Shown one piece after another: positions 58,450 through 64,000 of a DNA stretch of 64,000 bases (within the stretch, counting starts at the first letter, position 1; every line of letters starts with the position of its first letter). The stretch is from Codonopsis lanceolata (lineage: Eukaryota; Streptophyta; Magnoliopsida; Asterales; Campanulaceae): positions 73,321,990 through 73,385,989 of the forward strand of contig CM028384.1 of assembly GCA_013146195.2 (NCBI GenBank). Reading direction: 5' to 3'. The position numbers and the translations under genes were made by a program. A model generated the notes under the pieces. It worked only from the letters and a program-made list of their open reading frames with translations, did no database searches and was not told the DNA's origin.

Positions 58450-59072
58450 GCTGCCATTATGTGTCATGCAGATACTGCGATTGGAGTTTGCCCATTACGA
58501 CTGTAAGGCTCAAGGAACCATATCAGCCAAGGACTTTGCCTTGTCAATGGTTGCTTCTGCTGATATGAAGCACATAGACAAGTTCCTCGATCGAATTGAT
58601 AAACTAGAAAACGAACTAAATCTCAAAGACATACGCATTACATTTGATGAGTTTAAAAATCTTGCAGAGTTGCGAAAGAGGCTGCGACCCCTTTCACTAG
58701 CCATTTTCAGTTATGGAAAGGTGAATGGGTTGCTTACAAAGAAGGATTTCCAAAGAGCAGCCTATCATGTAAATTTTCTTTAACTTGAGTGTAAATTTGT
58801 ACTTACTGAGAAACAACATGCACACTAACAAAGTGGTAACCTGATTGATATTGTAGGTTTGTGGAATTCCTCTCACTGATAATGTAGTCGATATGATTTT
58901 TTATGTGTTTGATGCGAATCGTGATGGAAGTCTAAGCTATGAGGAATTTCTAAGAGTCTTGCAGAGAAGGGAGAGGGACAATTTGCAGCCACGGGAGGCA
59001 GGCTTCGTGGGATTGATCTCTTGCTGGTTTGAATGCACAAATAACTGTTCTTCTTCCAGGATTCTTCTCTAG
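56968..59072 (+). CDS. mitochondrial calcium uptake protein MICU
   Basis: A regulator of the mitochondrial calcium uniporter: it senses Ca2+ in the intermembrane space and gates MCU. Seven exons join in frame: 56968-57298, 57422-57489, 57660-57883, 58016-58099, 58175-58388, 58472-58768 and 58857-59072. They give 477 aa. Residues 1-30 are basic and hydroxylated (MHSWALVRKPTSNTCYRI), a likely mitochondrial presequence. A membrane segment follows at about 66-82. The conserved FGDAYRRKVFFKYEKRIR at about 107-124 is the MICU basic patch. Three EF-hand loops are visible: DTNNDGVISFAE (197-208), DLDHNGKIDREE (231-242) and DANRDGSLSYEE (425-436). Animal MICU1 has two canonical EF-hands, while the plant protein is known to have three. 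A start at 56842 would add 42 hydrophobic residues; I prefer 56968. A (CT)n tract fills part of intron 5. Confidence 0.95.
58399..58444 (+). repeat. (CT)n microsatellite in MICU intron 5
   Basis: About 45 bp of CT repeat within the 83-bp fifth intron. It supplies much of the polypyrimidine sequence before the acceptor gtgtcatgcag. Confidence 0.95.
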
Positions 59073-59877
59073 CAACAACAATGTATTGGGAAACAGGAAA
59101 AGTACTGTACAGAAAGGTTTGATTCGAATTCGAATCCCAAGTTAGTTTTATACTGAGCAGCAGTCTAAGGAGGTTCGTCCTGAATTTAGCAAGTGGTTAA
59201 GCTTGAGTATGCTTTTATTGGTCACGTCCTAGCCTCATAAAACCTTCCCTATGTATCATGCTCATCACTAGCTGTGTTTTGTAGAACTTCCTCGCAACAA
59301 GTTTCTGTAAAGGAAAAGGATTCACACCTCATGAAAACAGTTTCCCACTCATTTGGGGGTCCTATGGTGGTAGTGTGCCTTGACCTTAAGAAATGATATA
59401 TGTATCTCATTGAACTGTGGCCGCCATACTATAAGTAAAGAAACTTATCGCTGTAGGATATCAACTTTCCATTTATAGAAATCCTTTCCCCCACAAAGCC
59501 TGATTCCAATCAACTAGTACACCAGACCAGAGAAAAAAGCGAACAGGAAAAGATGTCAAAGTTGAGCTAGCCAGAGGCGATTTGTTAAAATTTGACAAAC
59601 TGATAAAAGAAGTATGCAACTACTAAACACAAAATATGCACACACAAAAAACAAAACAAAACAAAACAAAGTAAATCTATTACTAACACCATTGTATTAG
59701 CTTCTAGCGATAACTTCATTCTGAACTCGACTGATCGATCAATCCCAATCCTCAAACGTCGTATGGAAGCCTATCTCTTCTAGTAAGAAAAGAAGCCAAC
59801 CAAGAATGCCTGCCTTGCTTGTTTCCTCTCCATTCATTTTGACCCCTGGGCCCGGTAACTTGAATGAAAACGAGAAG
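59073..59877. other. MICU 3' flank
   Basis: 3' untranslated and spacer DNA. It has an (AAAAC)n run at about 59645-59680. No gene. Confidence 0.5.
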
Positions 59878-60934
59878 TTAAAACATGTGTTCCGAGGAGT
59901 TAGTCCAATGGGCGCAGTTAGCCAAGTCATGACCTAACTGATCCATTCTCTCAAACAAATTATCAGTGTAGTAGACACAATCGTGGACCAATTTAGGATG
60001 GCATAAGGCGTTAAGGGAGAAGGAGTTATTAAGACCCAGTGACCCACAAAATATTTTAGCTCCCTTGATCTTGGGATAATAGCCAAAAAAAAATTCTCTT
60101 CCTTTTTCAGCTTGTAAACATCAACTGCGTCGGTCTCATATTTGTACTCATCTTTCGATTTCCCCTCCATGTCTGCTTCCAAACCGTCCTTTATGCTGTT
60201 ATATTTGTCTAACAACGGATTAGGAGAGGTGTAGGGTGCAATGCTCCGCACAACCATTACTAGATCACCAGAAGATTTCACTATAACCAGCGCCATTGTT
60301 CTTGACTGAGAATGCTCCTCCTTCCAGCACTATCCAGCTGGCGTCTCCTGGCCTGCACAAGGTAAGATCATTTCCCGTTGCACTATGACCACTGCCGTGC
60401 ATTGCTTCTCCACCTTGTCATCTGACGGATCCGAACTCAACACAAGCTTATCCACCATGTATTTTGAATAGCTAGAACTATTATAAAAGTAAGAATATGA
60501 ACCATCATCACGTTTCTTAAGATCAGTTGGAGGAAAATCTTGGACTATCTCCGATAAGACTGAAGGGAGGGGTACATAGTTAGAGAAAGACGACGATTTG
60601 GAGAAGGGATTGACTAGGCATAATGTGGATTGAGAAACAGAGGAAGGTAATTGTTGTTTCTGCAGCTGGTTAACAAAAGTTAGCCACCCAAAAGAAGATC
60701 CAACACAATGGGTAATATAAGTTGGTTGATTTTCCATGCTTTACCCTTCCAAGTACTGCTACTAGCACCCCAGCACCACCAGCCGCCGCTGCAGCCCTCA
60801 TTAAATTTCTTCATGATTTTGATGATATTTTGTTGGCCAAGAGTGAGAAAGCGATAGTAATCCGAGTCATCATGATCCCTAATAATGTTATCGGTTTCGT
60901 TCTCAATGACCCCTGGTGGGACCAAAACACCCAA
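59878..60934 (-). pseudogene. DUF295 (F-box/SKIP23-type) pseudogene
   Basis: Read on the minus strand, pieces of the plant DUF295 domain follow in order but in changing frames. These are CVGSSFGWLTFV and LVNPFSKSSSF (about 60710-60590), then KLVLSSDPSDDK and TAVVIV (about 60450-60375). A frame change leads to RPGDASWIVLEGG (about 60360-60320), and another to VKSSGDLVMVVR (about 60285-60250). DVYKLKKEENFFL comes near 60120. A further change gives CVYYTDN (about 59975-59955), with a stop at 59878. In the frame of the first pieces, a TAG lies at 60330-60332. About 40-50 residues normally found between the SW.VLE and SSGDL motifs are missing. The F-box itself was not found. At least three frameshifts and a deletion make it a pseudogene. 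Confidence 0.8.
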
Positions 60935-63610
60935 GGTGTTGGCGGATCATCTGGATGTCCAACTGCTAAGCTCTCTGTATGGGTGTGCAAAAATAAGAAC
61001 GGCACACCCAATTCAATCAGGTGATTTGCCGGATCGAATCCCTTTACAAAACTTGAGATGGTTTTGCAAGGCGTCCAGTGTGAAATAATTATCAGACACT
61101 TGAGTTCTGCAGCATTGCTTCAGATCATTTAAACAGTGCTTATGACAACACATGTCTACGTTCAATTACTATAATGGCTCACCATACCAATTTACAGTGT
61201 TACCTAGCTCCTCATACAGTAGTACTCCATGACAACAAACACAAGGATTAGTGGGCAGGACGCATTGCAAACATTACAACCTGTAGCTCACAACGAGAGT
61301 TTTAAAAACATTTCAAAGTGTTCATAGAGTCCATCAATATCAGTAGTGTTCCATTCTAGTCATTTTTGAACAAAGATAACTTGTATTTACAAGGCTCAGA
61401 AAATGCAAAACCTTCCTTAGTTGCTGCATTTAGGATGCAGATATCCATCAGCACACTTGTCATGGTATTCACAATTCGGGGCATCTAAGAGCGCAGGAGC
61501 CGTACACCTCAATGCAGTTGCCAGTATTTTGAGAAAAGAAACTTATGAAACTGCCTCAAATGTAATAAAGAATTCACCCAATGGTTAACTAAAGCAAATA
61601 GTTACCATTTGAGAGAATAATTATCACTGGTTGATGATGCCATCCCTCAATTTCATGAAAATCTCAAGTATTTATGGGTAGTGTAATTTGCAATCTATTT
61701 TCAATGACTAGCTGTATTCTGCATCCTTGTTGCCATCAAACACACGTTTCTCATCAAAAGCATGGTGATTATACCTTCAGCCAGTTAACGTTCTTTTGCA
61801 TGCCAACAGGGTTTCTCTTTATAAGCCAACCCTTCAAAGTTCACATACAAGAAGCTGATTCGCAAGAAAACCCAGTTTCTTTCAAGTATCTTCCTGTGAA
61901 TAGTCATGTACATAGTTAGTCAAGTTTGCTACAGAAATACATTTGCAAGTCCATTGCACTGAATAAAGTACCACATTGAAGTATCATTTAAGCCAAGCTC
62001 AAATTTCCAAAGCTGTAGGTCAGTTAAGTGTTGTAAATAATGCAATAACATCCATGCTAAAGACATAATCTTCACGTAGAAATTATAAGGCAATCCTCTA
62101 TTCCGCTGGTAGTAAATCTCCCTCCATCCCACCCTCTCTCAATTATTCAAGCCAAGGACGCTGATTGAGATGGGGATAATGTACTCCATAAAAATCCATA
62201 TTGAAGAATGCATAACAGAGAGCAAGTTGGATTAAATCTGTGACCATCAGCAATTAAAAATACTACACGTCAGAAAAACAAGTGAGGTCACTTTAAGGAT
62301 GCACATCAATAAGAGGTTGAGATGGCCAAACTGACTCAAAATGTCACTTACTGAGGTTTTCATTTTCCATTTTACAAAGATAGCAGGCTCCATGCACCCA
62401 CAGAAGTCCATACGGGTTTGGGGTGGGGACGGGTGGGGCACTGAAAAAGACCCTCTGTAAAATTAGAAAAGCAGCGAGCCTGAGCACCCCAAGTTTGTAC
62501 AAATTAACCAATAACAACTCATTAACTCGACAACAGCATACTATCAATGTCATTATTGGTACTCACCTCTCGAGTCAAAATACCAGGTAATCAATCTGAA
62601 GAAACGAATCGTTTCATATCAAAGGTCTTTTCTTCATTATTCACTTAATCAATTACCATCCCTCCCTTCCATACTCAGCTCTTTCTTTGCAACTGACATT
62701 CCTGCCACACCAACCCACCTCCACGCCACAGGGGCAGATAATTGACATCCCACCCTAATTCTAACATCTCATAGATATCATAGCAATAACAGCAAAATAT
62801 CACGCACCAGCAATATTAGTTATAGCTTTCTTTTTTTCTTCTTTGTTTGTGTGTGTGTGTGTGTGGTGGGTGGGTTGTTGGAGGGGGAGGGGGGGTTGAG
62901 TCTGTTGAGGGTTTAGATATGAGTTCTTTAATGGCTCTGTACTTATCCAACAACCTTTCAATGCATTTCCTTCATTGAGACATTTTGAAACAATCAAATA
63001 ATGTCAAACTGGCTAAGCTAAAATTCTAAACCAGCTCATGAAAAAGAGACGCAAAAGAACAATCTTTTTTCAGCTTTTAACTTTGAAAGGGAAATTAAGT
63101 ATGATCAATCTTGGTTCAGTGGCATAAGCTTGAAGGCAAATAATGATCTTTGTCTTAGACCGACTACTTATAATAGAGTAGGCCCTCGAAGATTCATTAT
63201 GGCCTTAGGCATAGAACAAGTAACAGGATGTGGTCCATAAGCTATTTCCTAGCTTTTGTATCTTCTGTTGCTTGTATCAAACCTTACATCTCTTGATATG
63301 ATTCCATACAAGCAAAGTTAAAATTTTGATTCACGACAAGGGCCTTGGTATGAATCTATGCCATTTAGGAAACCTCACCTTCTTTTACTACCCTATATTC
63401 TTTTACCACAACACTCATGTTGGCACCTTTCACATCAAGCTTTTATATGGACAGTACTCCTTCAAGTTCTACTCAGAAAGGAAAAATCACAAACACGTGA
63501 TTAGGCATAGCTGAATAGAGCAGAACATGCTTAAATACAAACTCATCTTCAATTATACACCATTAAAGCATTTACATGAGAAAAGAGGAAATCTTGAAAC
63601 TAAATGATGA
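60935..63610. other. intergenic or 3' flank DNA, no gene seen
   Basis: No open frame with recognisable domain on either strand. A G-rich tract at about 62862-62897 (ggtgggtgggttgttggagg) could form a G-quadruplex. Part of the right side may be 3' untranslated sequence of the minus-strand gene at 63611. Confidence 0.5.
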
Positions 63611-64000
63611 TTACAGATCATTGTCCATCTCAAACTGACTTACCCGAGTCAAGTGCAAAGCAAGCGCCTCCCTCATTCTCACAGCACTCCCATCTACCTC
63701 CCCTTCATAAACTGGTAGCTCGTGATCCTTCGAATGACAAGAATTCACTTCAGGCAACTCCTCGCTGCACTTGATAAGAAAATTATGCAACAAGCAACAC
63801 GTCACAAGCACGAAAGGGAAAGACTCGATCAGTTCCTCTTTCAACTCCCTAGACAGAATTTCCCACTCCACCCGAAGCCTGGCAAACGCTGTCCCAACCA
63901 ATTCCATACCTCGACTATGCACAGAATTGAACACTTGTTCAGGGAAACCCAAACTAGTATTATTATCATCTGGATTTGGAAATGGGGTAAGCAACCAAGG
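63611..64000 (-). CDS. HARBI1/ALP1-like protein, 3' end only
   Basis: The C-terminal ~129 residues of a Harbinger-transposase-derived nuclease-like protein; the gene continues beyond the right edge. Counting from the Met at 63994, FNSVHSR lies at 22-28 and the family's last conserved block AFARLRVEWEIL at 36-47. The helix VTCCLLHNFLI (64-74) matches the usual 'ACCVLHN' segment of DDE_Tnp_4 proteins. In active transposases the S-R-x-x-x-V-I-E-R-x-F stretch holds the catalytic Glu; here the aligned residue is Gly34 (SRGMELVGTAF). The protein is thus probably catalytically dead, like the domesticated plant relatives ALP1 and HDP1. An acidic tail follows. It could also be a decayed transposon, but the frame is clean to its stop. 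Confidence 0.75.
   Translation of the reverse strand, partial: PWLLTPFPNPDDNNTSLGFPEQVFNSVHSRGMELVGTAFARLRVEWEILSRELKEELIESFPFVLVTCCLLHNFLIKCSEELPEVNSCHSKDHELPVYEGEVDGSAVRMREALALHLTRVSQFEMDNDL

Noticed and set aside
59100..59160. gaattcgaatcccaag as a tRNA B box
   Set aside because: No A box or acceptor stem pairing at the expected distance, so no tRNA gene is called.

Overview
The window reads as plant nuclear DNA, very probably from a core eudicot. The genes have introns with GT..AG junctions. Gene density is low: four intact genes, one gene cut by the right edge and a few relics in 64 kb. The intergenic DNA is AT-rich and packed with plant-type transposable elements: Copia and Gypsy LTR pieces, hAT, Mutator-like, Harbinger-like and Stowaway-type elements, tRNA-derived SINEs and long TA microsatellites. 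I cannot name the species or family.

Layout. 1-5.6 kb: AT-rich DNA with a Stowaway MITE, a SINE with a perfect 13-bp target duplication, and one unrecognised exon-like fragment. 5.7-10.9 kb: a decayed minus-strand Copia element, interrupted by a hAT-like MITE and an LTR. 11.2-17.0 kb: a nest of Sirevirus-like LTRs holding a MITE, a Gypsy-type LTR with two tandem arrays, and a Stowaway MITE. 17.2-18.0 kb: two more Stowaway copies. 18.68-19.27 kb: a single-exon serine-rich protein gene. 20.0-20.8 kb: unrecognised coding-like exons. 21.5-45.9 kb: almost entirely repeats. These include a nested LTR pair, a Harbinger-like element, a hAT with an exact 8-bp duplication, a 2.15-kb hAT-like foldback, a 2.1-kb solo LTR with an exact 5-bp duplication, and a 5.7-kb element with about 390-bp inverted ends that holds an LTR, a hAT, a SINE and a MITE.

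46.2-64 kb is the gene-bearing part. It has a nodulin-like MFS transporter (+, three exons), a SAM-domain protein (-), an F-box relic, a 460-bp tandem duplication and a degenerate minisatellite. These are followed by a mitochondrial MICU-type calcium uptake regulator (+, seven exons), a broken DUF295 pseudogene (-) and the 3' end of a HARBI1/ALP1-like gene (-) that runs off the window.

The genes are unrelated neighbours and I see no shared pathway or cluster. The main interest is in the repeat architecture, where many insertions can be dated relative to one another from target-site duplications, and in a few protein details: three EF-hands in MICU, a lost catalytic Glu in the HARBI1-like protein, and C-terminal repeats in the SAM protein. 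I found no convincing new biological system.
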